Positions 1 through 6,478 of a stretch of 32,635 bases of DNA are shown in pieces. The notes beneath the pieces were generated by a model that worked only from the letters and a program-made list of their open reading frames with translations, was not told the origin of the DNA and searched no databases. The stretch covers positions 93,105 to 125,739 of the forward strand of contig JACQUO010000024.1 of the NCBI GenBank assembly GCA_016210205.1, given 5' to 3'. This DNA is from Chloroflexota bacterium (GTDB taxonomy: Bacteria; Chloroflexota; Dehalococcoidia; JACQUO01). Within the stretch, counting starts at the first letter, position 1; each line of letters starts with the position of its first letter. A program made the position numbers and the translations under genes.

Positions 1-2
1 TC

Positions 3-539
3 AGCATCTTGGACTGGACTGTCATCCACAACGGGGAGATTTCCTCCTACGGCATCAACCGGCGGTATCTGGAGATGTACGGCTACCACTGCACCATGCA
101 CACGGACACCGAGGTGATTGCCTACGCCGTGGACCTGCTCATCCGCCAGCATGAGCTGCCCCTGGAGGTGGTGGCGGACATCCTGGCCCCTCCCCTCTGG
201 AGCGAGATAGACCGCCAGGGGCCGGAGAAGAAGGAGTTCTACACCACCCTGCGCCAGGTCTATGGGAGCCTCCTCCTCAACGGGCCCTTCACCATCGTCG
301 TGGCCCATCGGGGGGAGATGATAGGCCTCACCGACCGCATCCGGCTGCGGCCCCTCACCGCCGCCACCCGGGGGGACATGCTCTACCTCTCCTCGGAGGA
401 GTCCGCTATCCGGCTGGTGAGCCCCAAGCTGGACCGGGCCTGGATACCCATGGGGGGTGAGCCCATCGTGGGGCGGCTCAAGGCCTCCCTTCCCACTAAA
501 GCCGCCAAGGCCGCTGTCAAGGAGTCCATCTCCCACTAA
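3..539 (+). CDS. Glutamate synthase, glutamine amidotransferase (class II) piece, 5' truncated
   Basis: The frame is already open at the window edge (codons from position 3), so the true start and the catalytic N-terminal Cys lie upstream. The visible part contains IHNGEISSYG, the substrate-pocket motif of class II (Ntn) glutamine amidotransferases of the GltB/PurF type, followed by HTDTEVIAYAVD and the two-layer beta fold typical of the GltB N-terminal domain. The protein ends soon after this domain. It is therefore a stand-alone amidotransferase subunit of a split glutamate synthase that releases ammonia from glutamine. The next gene begins 11 nt downstream and its Shine-Dalgarno overlaps this stop, so the pieces form one operon. 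Function is clear from the motif and neighbours; the full length is unknown. Confidence 0.88.
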   Translation, partial: SILDWTVIHNGEISSYGINRRYLEMYGYHCTMHTDTEVIAYAVDLLIRQHELPLEVVADILAPPLWSEIDRQGPEKKEFYTTLRQVYGSLLLNGPFTIVVAHRGEMIGLTDRIRLRPLTAATRGDMLYLSSEESAIRLVSPKLDRAWIPMGGEPIVGRLKASLPTKAAKAAVKESISH

Positions 540-550
540 GGGGTTTACAT

Positions 551-2056
551 ATGAAGACCTTCCTGCCCAACAAGTTCATCATAGAGCGGAACCACGGGCG
601 CTGCATCCATTGCCAGGTCTGCGTCAACCAGTGCTCCTACGAGGCCCACTACCTGGACCCCTTCAGCGGCGAGGTCAAAAGCCGGGACCGCAATTGCACC
701 AACTGCCACCGCTGTGTGGCCTTCTGCCCCACTGAGGCCCTGGCCATCCGCTGCAGCCCCCTGGACTATGTGCCCAACCGAAACTGGACAGGGGAGGTCA
801 TCGAGGACATCATCAAGCAGTCGGAGTCCGGGGCCATGGTGCTCACGGGCATGGGCAACGACAAGGACCACCCCATCTACTGGGACAAGCTGCTGCTGAA
901 CGCCAGCCAGGTGACCAACCCCTCCATCGACCCCCTGCGGGAGCCGATGGAGCTGCGCACCACCCTGGGGCGCAAGCCCGACCGCCTGGCCTACGACAAG
1001 GCCACGGGCAGGCTCATCACCAAGCTGGCCCCCCAGCTCACCATCAACACCCCCATCATCTTCGCCGCCATGTCCTACGGGGCCATCAGCCTCACCGCCC
1101 ACGAGTCCCTGGCCCGGGCCGCCAGCATCGCTGGAACTCTATACAATACCGGCGAGGGCGGCCTGCACAAGAGCCTCTACAAGTATGGGGCCAACACCAT
1201 CGTCCAGGTGGCCTCGGGCCGTTTCGGCGTCCACCCCGAGTACCTGGATGCCGCCGCCGCCATTGAGATTAAGATAGGTCAGGGGGCCAAGCCTGGCATC
1301 GGCGGACATCTCCCCGGTGAGAAGGTGAGCGCCGAGGTCTCCGTCACCCGTATGATTCCCATGGGGACCGACGCCCTTTCGCCCGCCCCGCATCACGACA
1401 TCTACTCCATTGAGGACCTGGCCCAGCTGATTTACGCCCTCAAGGAGGCTACCAACTACACCAAGCCCGTCATCGTCAAAATCTCCGCCGTCCACAACGC
1501 CGCGGCCATCGCCAGCGGCATGGTGCGGGCCGGGGCCGACATGATTTGCCTGGACGGGCTGCGGGGCTCCACGGGGGCCGCCCCCAAAATCATTCGGGAC
1601 AATGTGGGCATCCCCATCGAGCTGGCCCTGGCGGCGGTGGACACCCGGCTGCGCCAAGAGGGCATCCGCAACCAGACCTCCATCATCGCCTCTGGGGGAA
1701 TCAGAAACAGCGGGGATGTGATTAAGGCCATCGCCCTGGGGGCCGACGCCGTGGCCATCGGCACCGCGGCCCTGGTCGCCCTGGGATGCACCGTCTGCCA
1801 GATGTGCCACACGGGCAAGTGTCCCTGGGGCATCGCCACCACCAACCTGGCCCTGACCAAGCGCATCAACCCCGATATCGGCACCCAGCGCCTGGTGAAC
1901 CTGCTGCGGGGCTGGAGCCTGGAGATTGAGGACATGCTGGGGGGCATGGGCATCAACGCCCTGGAGAGCCTGCGGGGCAACCGCTTGCACCTGCGGGGCG
2001 TGGGCCTCACTGACACCGAGCTGGAGATTCTCGGCGTGAAGATGGCCGGGGCCTGA
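551..2056 (+). CDS. gltB: Glutamate synthase, ferredoxin-like plus FMN synthase piece (archaeal-type GltB domain 2)
   Basis: 501 aa, ATG start preceded by AAGGGG (about 538-543). The N-terminus carries two 4Fe-4S motifs of bacterial ferredoxin type (C18-x2-C21-x2-C24-x3-C28 and C49-x2-C52-x2-C55-x3-C59). The rest is the FMN-binding TIM barrel that makes glutamate from 2-oxoglutarate and ammonia, with GQGAKPGIGGHLPGEKVS, DALSPAPHHDIYSIEDL and GADAVAIGTAAL. The 3Fe-4S ligands fit C413-x5-C419-x4-C424 (CTVCQMCHTGKC). The fused ferredoxin domain is typical of the split archaeal/thermophile enzyme and replaces the N-terminal amidotransferase of the long bacterial GltB. It should work with the proteins on either side. 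No GltD-like NAD(P)H subunit is visible here, so the electron donor is not known. Confidence 0.93.
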   Translation: MKTFLPNKFIIERNHGRCIHCQVCVNQCSYEAHYLDPFSGEVKSRDRNCTNCHRCVAFCPTEALAIRCSPLDYVPNRNWTGEVIEDIIKQSESGAMVLTGMGNDKDHPIYWDKLLLNASQVTNPSIDPLREPMELRTTLGRKPDRLAYDKATGRLITKLAPQLTINTPIIFAAMSYGAISLTAHESLARAASIAGTLYNTGEGGLHKSLYKYGANTIVQVASGRFGVHPEYLDAAAAIEIKIGQGAKPGIGGHLPGEKVSAEVSVTRMIPMGTDALSPAPHHDIYSIEDLAQLIYALKEATNYTKPVIVKISAVHNAAAIASGMVRAGADMICLDGLRGSTGAAPKIIRDNVGIPIELALAAVDTRLRQEGIRNQTSIIASGGIRNSGDVIKAIALGADAVAIGTAALVALGCTVCQMCHTGKCPWGIATTNLALTKRINPDIGTQRLVNLLRGWSLEIEDMLGGMGINALESLRGNRLHLRGVGLTDTELEILGVKMAGA

Positions 2057-2078
2057 GGCCCCCTTGAGGAAAGACTCC

Positions 2079-2852
2079 ATGACCAAGAAGCTAGCCAAGG
2101 GTCGGGGCGACCGCCAGGTGAAAATCGACGCCCTGGGCCTCCCCTACCGGGAGCTCAATGCCCTCCTGCGGGAGGCGGTGGCCGGCGGCGCGGAGTCCAT
2201 CGAGCTCACCAATGTCTATGGCCAGCGCTACATCGGCACCGACCTCATGAAGCCGGTGCGCCTCGACATCCACGGCACCCCGGGCAACGACCTGGGGGCC
2301 TTCATGGAAGGCCCACGCATCACCGTCCACGGCAACGGCCAGGACGGCATCGCCAACACCATGAACGAAGGAGAAATCATCGTCCACGGCCACGCCGGGG
2401 ACATCCTGGCCATGTCGGCCCGGGGGGGCAGGGTCTTCGTCCGCGACGATGTGGGCTACCGGGCCGCCATCCACATGAAGGAATACGGCGAGAAGAAGCC
2501 CTTGGTGGTGGTGGGGGGCACCGCCCAGGACTTTTTGGGCGAGTACATGGCCGGCGGCGTGCTGGTGGTGCTGGGGCTGACCCTCAAGGAGGGGGAGCGC
2601 CACCGGGCTTCGTACATCGGCACCGGGATGCACGGCGGGGTGATTTTCCTGCGGGGCGCCGTGGAGAAGCACCAGCTGGGCAAAGAGGTGGGGGTGGCCG
2701 AGCCGGACGAGGCCGACCGCAAGCTGTTGCGAACATTAGTAGGCCAGTACGCCGAGTACTTCGACCGGGACGCCGAGGAAATCCTGAAGAAGGACTTCAT
2801 CAAGCTCTTCCCACTATATCTGCGCCCCTACGGCCGCCTGTATGTCTATTGA
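2079..2852 (+). CDS. Glutamate synthase, GXGXG (domain 3) piece
   Basis: About 257 aa. I chose the ATG at 2079 because GAGGAAAG lies 5 nt upstream. An in-frame TTG at 2064 would add five residues but has no ribosome site. The sequence shows successive G-x-G repeats of the right-handed beta-helix that forms the C-terminal domain of GltB: GNGQDGIANTMNEGEIIVHG, HAGDILAMSARGG, GGTAQDFLGEYMAGG and IGTGMHGGVIFLRG. In full-length enzymes this domain is structural and braces the amidotransferase and synthase domains. Here it is a separate subunit, 22 nt after the synthase piece, completing the three-gene set. The downstream gene is convergent; 56 nt separate the two stops. Confidence 0.9.
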   Translation: MTKKLAKGRGDRQVKIDALGLPYRELNALLREAVAGGAESIELTNVYGQRYIGTDLMKPVRLDIHGTPGNDLGAFMEGPRITVHGNGQDGIANTMNEGEIIVHGHAGDILAMSARGGRVFVRDDVGYRAAIHMKEYGEKKPLVVVGGTAQDFLGEYMAGGVLVVLGLTLKEGERHRASYIGTGMHGGVIFLRGAVEKHQLGKEVGVAEPDEADRKLLRTLVGQYAEYFDRDAEEILKKDFIKLFPLYLRPYGRLYVY

Positions 2853-2908
2853 GCTGAGGGTTTAGCGCCCACCAGCAGGCCTGGCAGCCCGCGCCGGCGG
2901 TGAACCGG

Positions 2909-4165
2909 CTATCGCAGCCAGCCCAGCCAGTATTCGCCGCTCAGGATGAGCACCGCCAGGCCCACGGTCAGGGCCGTCACCACCGCCCCCACCTTCAGGA
3001 ACTCCCCGAACCTCACCTCCACGCCCTCCCGGGAGGCCCCCTCCACCACGATGATGTTGGCCACCGCCCCGATGATGGTGAGGTTGCCCCCCAGGGTGGA
3101 GCCCGCCGCCAGGGCCACCCAGAGCACATCCCCGGGCACCCCCTTCAGGGCCGGGATGACCAGCATGGTCAGGGGCACATTGCTCACAAGCTGGGAGACC
3201 AGGGTGCTCATGAGGGCCATGGAGGCGATGCCCGAGAAGTCCGGGGTCAGGTTTATCCGAGAGATGAAGAAGTCCAGCACCCCGGCCTTGTGGGCGCCGC
3301 CAATCACCACGAAGAGCCCGGCGAAGAAGAGCAGCAGCACCCAGTCCACCTCCTTGATGATGGTGGAGGGGCGGGCCGGCGCCACCACCAGCACCAGGGC
3401 GGCGCAGGCCAGGGCGATGAGAGGCATCCCGACCTTGAGGTAGGAGCTCAGGAAGAACAGCACCAGCACCAACCCCAAAATGGGCAGCATGCGCCAGATG
3501 GCCGGGGCATCGTAGGATTGGGCGTCCGCGGGCAGGCCGGAGGCCTGGTCGAAGCCATCGTCCAGGACCTTGCGGTAGAAGAGATACATGACCAGGACCA
3601 GGGCGACGGTGGACAGGAAGGCGATGGGCAGGACATACAGGAAGAAGCGGGCGAAGGGGATGCCCGAGGTGATGCCGATGAGCATGTTCTGGGGATTGCC
3701 CACGATGGTGGCGGCGCTGCCGATGTTGGAGGCCATGGCCGCGGCGATGAGATAGGGGATAGGGTTGACCCTCTGGTAGCGGCAGGCCTGGATGATGATG
3801 GGCGTAAAGAGCAGCACCACGGCGTCGTTGACGAAGAAGGCGCTGGCCAGGGCCGTGGCGGCCACCACCAGGCCCAGCAGATGCCGCGGGGTGCGGGCCA
3901 GGGCCAGGGACTTGGTGGCCAGGAGGTGGAAGAACCCCACCACCTTGAGGGCGGAGACGATGACCATCATCCCCAAAAGCAGGGCGATGGTGTTGAAGTC
4001 GATGGCCCGCAGGGCCTCCTCGGGGGTGAGCACCCCCAGGAGCACCATGAGGACACCGCCAGCGAAGGCCGCCGAGGGGCGGTCGATGTTCACCTTGGGC
4101 AGCCTGGTGAAGGCTACCCCAGTATAGGTCAGGCCCAGGACCAGGGCCGCCAAAACCTCAACCAC
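2909..4165 (-). CDS. ArsB/NhaD (SLC13-like, ion transporter superfamily) permease
   Basis: 418 aa, GTG start, very hydrophobic, about 10-12 membrane segments. Family-typical stretches are FFVNDAVVLLFTPIIIQACR, AAAMASNIGSAATIVGNPQN and, in the C-terminal half, SNVPLTMLVIPAL and GSTLGGNLTIIGAVANIIV. These are the two helical-hairpin/N-x-P type repeats of the ArsB/NhaD/citrate transporter superfamily. The substrate (arsenite, Na+/H+, dicarboxylate or other anion) cannot be told from sequence alone, and no arsenate reductase or ArsR gene is beside it. It is transcribed alone, with its own promoter overlapped by a near-palindrome at 4231-4268 and a hairpin in the leader at 4188-4211, so regulated expression is likely. 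Confidence 0.85.
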   Translation of the reverse strand: MVEVLAALVLGLTYTGVAFTRLPKVNIDRPSAAFAGGVLMVLLGVLTPEEALRAIDFNTIALLLGMMVIVSALKVVGFFHLLATKSLALARTPRHLLGLVVAATALASAFFVNDAVVLLFTPIIIQACRYQRVNPIPYLIAAAMASNIGSAATIVGNPQNMLIGITSGIPFARFFLYVLPIAFLSTVALVLVMYLFYRKVLDDGFDQASGLPADAQSYDAPAIWRMLPILGLVLVLFFLSSYLKVGMPLIALACAALVLVVAPARPSTIIKEVDWVLLLFFAGLFVVIGGAHKAGVLDFFISRINLTPDFSGIASMALMSTLVSQLVSNVPLTMLVIPALKGVPGDVLWVALAAGSTLGGNLTIIGAVANIIVVEGASREGVEVRFGEFLKVGAVVTALTVGLAVLILSGEYWLGWLR

Positions 4166-4187
4166 GGCTTACAGTCCAAAACCCCAT

Positions 4188-4211
4188 AAAGCCCAGGACT
4201 ACCCGGGCTTT
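4188..4211 (-). promoter_or_regulatory. Leader hairpin (possible attenuator) upstream of the permease
   Basis: On the - strand AAAGCCC and GGGCTTT (7-bp stem, 10-nt loop) lie between the permease promoter and its start codon, and a short T run follows after ATGGGG. The element has terminator-like form inside a 5' leader. It could also be a terminator on the + strand (GGGCTTTTT), but no + strand gene ends here. The function is inferred only. Confidence 0.35.
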
Positions 4212-4230
4212 TTCCAAGCTCGCCGTCTTT

Positions 4231-4268
4231 ATGTTAACCCTCTGACTCTACAGGGTCAAGAGGTTAAC
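4231..4268 (-). promoter_or_regulatory. Permease promoter with overlapping operator-like inverted repeat
   Basis: On the - strand TTGACC (4254-4259) and TAACAT (4231-4236) are separated by 17 nt. A near-palindrome with arms GTTAACCCTCTGAC and GTCAAGAGGTTAAC (+ strand, 4233-4268, 12 of 14 matching) spans both elements. A repressor bound here would cover the -35 and -10. The binding protein is not identified. Confidence 0.55.
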
Positions 4269-4290
4269 CCCCACATCCTTCTTAGGGCAG

Positions 4291-4312
4291 AAAAATCGGG
4301 GCCCCCGGCCCC
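4291..4312 (-). terminator. Intrinsic terminator of the HNH gene
   Basis: Just past the HNH stop on the - strand, GGGGCC-GGG-GGCCCC forms a 6-bp GC stem followed by GATTTTT. This is the classic stem plus U-tract layout. Confidence 0.75.
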
Positions 4313-4322
4313 GTCCCTGTGG

Positions 4323-4841
4323 CTAGTCCCCTCGTTCCCATTCGGGGACATACTTGGCCCATTCTCCATTACGCTGCAGGTGCTGATAGACCAGGTAATA
4401 GCTGCTGAGCCGCGGCCGGATGGGCGGGCGACGGAGCCGGAGGCCCACCTCGCTGGGGGTACGGTTGCCCTTGCGCTGGTTGCAGGGCTTGCAGGCGCTT
4501 ACCACATTCTCCCACTCATGCCGTCCGCCGCGATAGCGGGGGATGACATGGTCCAGGGTCAACTCCCGGGTCTCCCTCCCGCAGTACTGGCAGATGTAGC
4601 GGTCCCGAATAAAAACCTCCCGCCTGGTCAACTTGCGCTGGGGGCGGGGGCGTCTCACCAGATAGACCAACCGGATGACCGAGGGCAGGGGGAAGGCCTC
4701 CGAGGCAGCCCGAATGTAGCCCCGTCCGTTCTCCAGCACCTCGGCTTTGCCCTGGATAACCAGCACCAGGGCGCGCCGGGCGGCGCATACATTGAGGGGC
4801 TCATAATTCTGATTCAGGACCAGGACTGACAGTTCCACCAT
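4323..4841 (-). CDS. HNH endonuclease family protein
   Basis: 172 aa. The C-terminal half holds a complete HNH/zinc-finger module: CQYC (C84, C87), LTLDHVIPRYRGG with D97-H98, the central Asn of WENVV (N112), and CKPCNQRKGN (C117, C120, N121). The N-terminal half (LNQNYEPLNVCAARRALVLV, VIRLVYLVRRP) is the usual start of the widespread stand-alone bacterial HNH proteins, which are chromosomal, conserved and of unclear role. Family members bind a divalent metal and nick DNA. It is a single-gene unit with its own promoter at 4869-4898 and its own terminator. Nothing nearby suggests a restriction system, intein or homing element. Confidence 0.88.
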   Translation of the reverse strand: MVELSVLVLNQNYEPLNVCAARRALVLVIQGKAEVLENGRGYIRAASEAFPLPSVIRLVYLVRRPRPQRKLTRREVFIRDRYICQYCGRETRELTLDHVIPRYRGGRHEWENVVSACKPCNQRKGNRTPSEVGLRLRRPPIRPRLSSYYLVYQHLQRNGEWAKYVPEWERGD

Positions 4842-4868
4842 AGCTTTGCTCGCCTACAAATCCCCCTC

Positions 4869-4898
4869 ATTCTAGCAGAACCAGCCCCCCTCCTGCAA
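4869..4898 (-). promoter_or_regulatory. Promoter of the HNH gene (extended -10)
   Basis: On the - strand TTGCAG, 18 nt, then TAGAAT preceded by TGC, giving an extended -10 (TGnTAGAAT). The start codon lies 27 nt beyond the -10. Confidence 0.55.
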
Positions 4899-4911
4899 CG
4901 ACGCCCCTCCC

Positions 4912-4931
4912 AGAGCGTTTAGAAACGCTCT
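4912..4931. repeat. Perfect 20-bp palindrome
   Basis: AGAGCGTTT-AG-AAACGCTCT is a 9-bp perfect inverted repeat with a 2-nt centre. It lies between the cvpA-like stop and the HNH promoter (-35 about 14 nt away). The tiny centre favours a protein-binding site over a terminator, though TTAA follows on the + strand. The regulator is unknown. Confidence 0.5.
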
Positions 4932-4994
4932 TAACCCCCCAAGACCCCTGGCAATCCCGACTAGTCTGGACGGCACTCCCCAGCCCTCACGGCC

Positions 4995-5501
4995 TTAAGA
5001 GAGCTTGAGGATGCTGAGAAAGCCACCGAAGTCCTTGGGGATGAAGACCTCCAGAAAGGCCAGGTTCCGGAGGAGCCAGGGGCCGATGGCCGACTGCCCC
5101 ACCAGGAACCCCAGGTCGCCGAAGGTGAACTTAGCCAGGCCCAGGGCGATGATGTAGCTCACCAGGAATCCCAGGGCGATGCCCAGGAACATCCCCGCCA
5201 TGCGGTCAGCCCAAAGGGTGAAGATGAGAAGCCCCAGGGCCCGGAGCACCGCGGACACGAACAGAAAGGCTACCACCACGCCCATCATAATCATCCCGAA
5301 GGCCACGGTGTTGGCCAAGGCGGGGTCGGTGATGAACACAGAGAGCTGCCCCGCCAGCGGGCCATAGTACTGGCTGGCCAGGCTCAGTCCCAGCATGATG
5401 GACCCGATGGTCACCACAGCCCGGACGATGCCCACATTCAGCCCCACGAAGGCGAAGAAGATGATGGTGAGGATGAAGACCACATCCAGCCAGTTGTTCA
5501 C
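4995..5501 (-). CDS. CvpA family membrane protein
   Basis: 168 aa, GTG start with a GGAGGGACGGGGG tract upstream. Four hydrophobic segments are seen (about residues 6-26, 30-50, 66-90 and 104-125). The opening NNWLDVVFILTIIFFAFVGLN, followed by a long G-rich second helix and an ADRMAGMFLGIALGFL segment, is the pattern of CvpA (colicin V production) proteins. CvpA proteins sit in the inner membrane and are linked to envelope integrity in some bacteria; the molecular role is not known. It is a single gene reading away from the repeat at 5596. Confidence 0.75.
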   Translation of the reverse strand: MNNWLDVVFILTIIFFAFVGLNVGIVRAVVTIGSIMLGLSLASQYYGPLAGQLSVFITDPALANTVAFGMIMMGVVVAFLFVSAVLRALGLLIFTLWADRMAGMFLGIALGFLVSYIIALGLAKFTFGDLGFLVGQSAIGPWLLRNLAFLEVFIPKDFGGFLSILKLS

Positions 5502-5531
5502 GAATACCCCCGTCCCTCCAAAACTCAGCCC

Positions 5532-5561
5532 ATTCTAGCACACAGGCCCTAGCCTGCCCAA
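5532..5561 (-). promoter_or_regulatory. Promoter of the cvpA-like gene
   Basis: On the - strand TTGGGC, 18 nt, then TAGAAT preceded by TGC (extended -10). The layout matches the HNH promoter (N18, TGC-TAGAAT), which makes both calls more credible. Confidence 0.45.
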
Positions 5562-5595
5562 GAGGAAAATGGGGGGGCTGAGGCCTGAATACCGT

Positions 5596-5769
5596 CTAGT
5601 GTCACGTCACCTCAATGAGCATACATTCCCCTTGTGCGCTCCTAAGGGTCATACCTCACCCCCTGACCCCCTCTCCTGCTGGAGAGGGGGGAAATATGTT
5701 ATCTGGGGGACACCCCCAGACCCCCGGCGAGGGCTTCGCTCCTGCACCCCCATATGGCGCCCCAATAAC
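5596..5769 (+). repeat. Dispersed hairpin-rich repeat, copy 1 (about 174 bp)
   Basis: It starts CTAGTGTCACGTCACC and ends CCCCATATGGCGCCCCAATAAC. It aligns over its length with 18467-18638. Conserved parts are GGGTCATACCTCACCCC, a perfect 10-bp hairpin at 5667-5690 (CCCCCTCTCC-tgct-GGAGAGGGGG), a second hairpin CTGGGGG-ACA-CCCCCAG, and a CCCCGGCG-GGGCTTCGC block. No credible ORF is present. It may be a MITE-like non-autonomous element or a structured REP-type sequence. With the fur promoter it fills the 310-nt gene-free stretch 5542-5851. Confidence 0.8.
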
Positions 5770-5783
5770 TGGGGCCCGCTTGC

Positions 5784-5812
5784 TTGACAGCCTCCAGCAT
5801 TTTATCTATAAT
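5784..5812 (+). promoter_or_regulatory. Perfect consensus sigma-70 promoter of the Fur-family gene
   Basis: TTGACA, exactly 17 nt, then TATAAT. Both hexamers are full consensus with ideal spacing. It begins 15 bp after the end of repeat copy 1, and the start codon lies 39 nt beyond the -10. Confidence 0.85.
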
Positions 5813-5851
5813 GCTTTTTGCTACGCATTTGCATTTCAGCAGGAGGCGAAG

Positions 5852-6310
5852 GTGCGCCAGGAGTCGTCCCTCATTAGAGCCTTGACAGGGAAGCGCATCA
5901 CGGGGCAACGGCGCCTCATCCTCAGGCTCATCCAGGAGACCCGGGGCCATGTGGACGCCGATGAGCTTTACCGCCGGAGCCGGGAGATTGAGCCTCGCCT
6001 CAGCCTCTCCACAGTCTACCGCACCCTCCGCCTGCTCAAGGAGGCGGGCCTGGTAGAGGAACGGCACTTCGATGACGAGCACCACCACTACGAGGTCAAG
6101 GTGGGCCAGGAGCATTCTCACCTCTTCTGCCTGAGCTGCGGCCAGGTGGTTGAGTTCGAAAGCCCCCTCACCCAGGAGTTGGAGCAGGAGATAGGGAGCC
6201 GCTACGGTTTCCAGGTGACCCACGGGGAGTTCCACCTGGGCGGCTACTGCCAGAAGTGCCGGGCCCAGGCCGCTGAGATTCCTTTAGGACAGAGCCCGGC
6301 GCTGAGCTAA
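5852..6310 (+). CDS. Fur family transcriptional regulator
   Basis: 152 aa from the GTG at 5852, chosen because AGGAGG (5841-5846) lies 5 nt upstream; longer in-frame extensions run into the promoter and the repeat. The N-terminal winged helix ends in the recognition segment LSLSTVYRTLRLLKEAGLVE (about 50-69). Metal-site features are HFDDEHHHYE (72-81), HSH at 88-90, and two structural zinc pairs, CLSC (C93, C96) and CQKC (C133, C136). It is a typical Fur/PerR/Zur-class dimeric, metal-sensing repressor. The FTR1 iron permease and the small Cys protein follow directly, each with a candidate palindromic or Fur-box-like site, so iron sensing is the best guess. Zur or PerR function is not excluded. 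Confidence 0.9.
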   Translation: MRQESSLIRALTGKRITGQRRLILRLIQETRGHVDADELYRRSREIEPRLSLSTVYRTLRLLKEAGLVEERHFDDEHHHYEVKVGQEHSHLFCLSCGQVVEFESPLTQELEQEIGSRYGFQVTHGEFHLGGYCQKCRAQAAEIPLGQSPALS

Positions 6311-6362
6311 CCTGAGGAACAAACAAGTCCGCCCGAGAGGCATTTTAATTTTGCAAAATCTA

Positions 6363-6387
6363 ATTGCAACTGAAAATCAGTTATAAT
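6363..6387 (+). promoter_or_regulatory. Palindromic operator candidate upstream of the iron permease
   Basis: AACTGA-AAA-TCAGTT is a perfect 6-3-6 inverted repeat, extended on both sides to 25 bp (ATTGC...ATAAT, 3 more of 5 pairs matching). A TATAAT at 6382-6387 overlaps its right arm, so a bound repressor would block RNA polymerase. It is the only AT-rich palindrome in this region and lies between the Fur-family gene and its probable target. Confidence 0.55.
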
Positions 6388-6478
6388 AAGGAGGTGGCTA
6401 AAGACGAAAAAGCTCTTACGCCTGACAGGAACAAGAGTCCGGGCGCATTCCGAGGTTAATTAACAGAGAGGAGCCAAA

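Noticed and set aside
1139-2098. 319-aa - strand ORF opposite gltB
   Set aside because: Composition typical of an antisense shadow in GC-rich DNA; no start context or motifs.
2900-4189. 429-aa + strand ORF
   Set aside because: It is the mirror of the permease gene. It is rich in G, H and Q with no family features, whereas the - strand frame has clear membrane and motif structure.
6394-6462. Small ORF starting GTG in the FTR1 leader
   Set aside because: The AAGGAGG overlaps its start codon, leaving no spacer, and the peptide shows no sign of selection.
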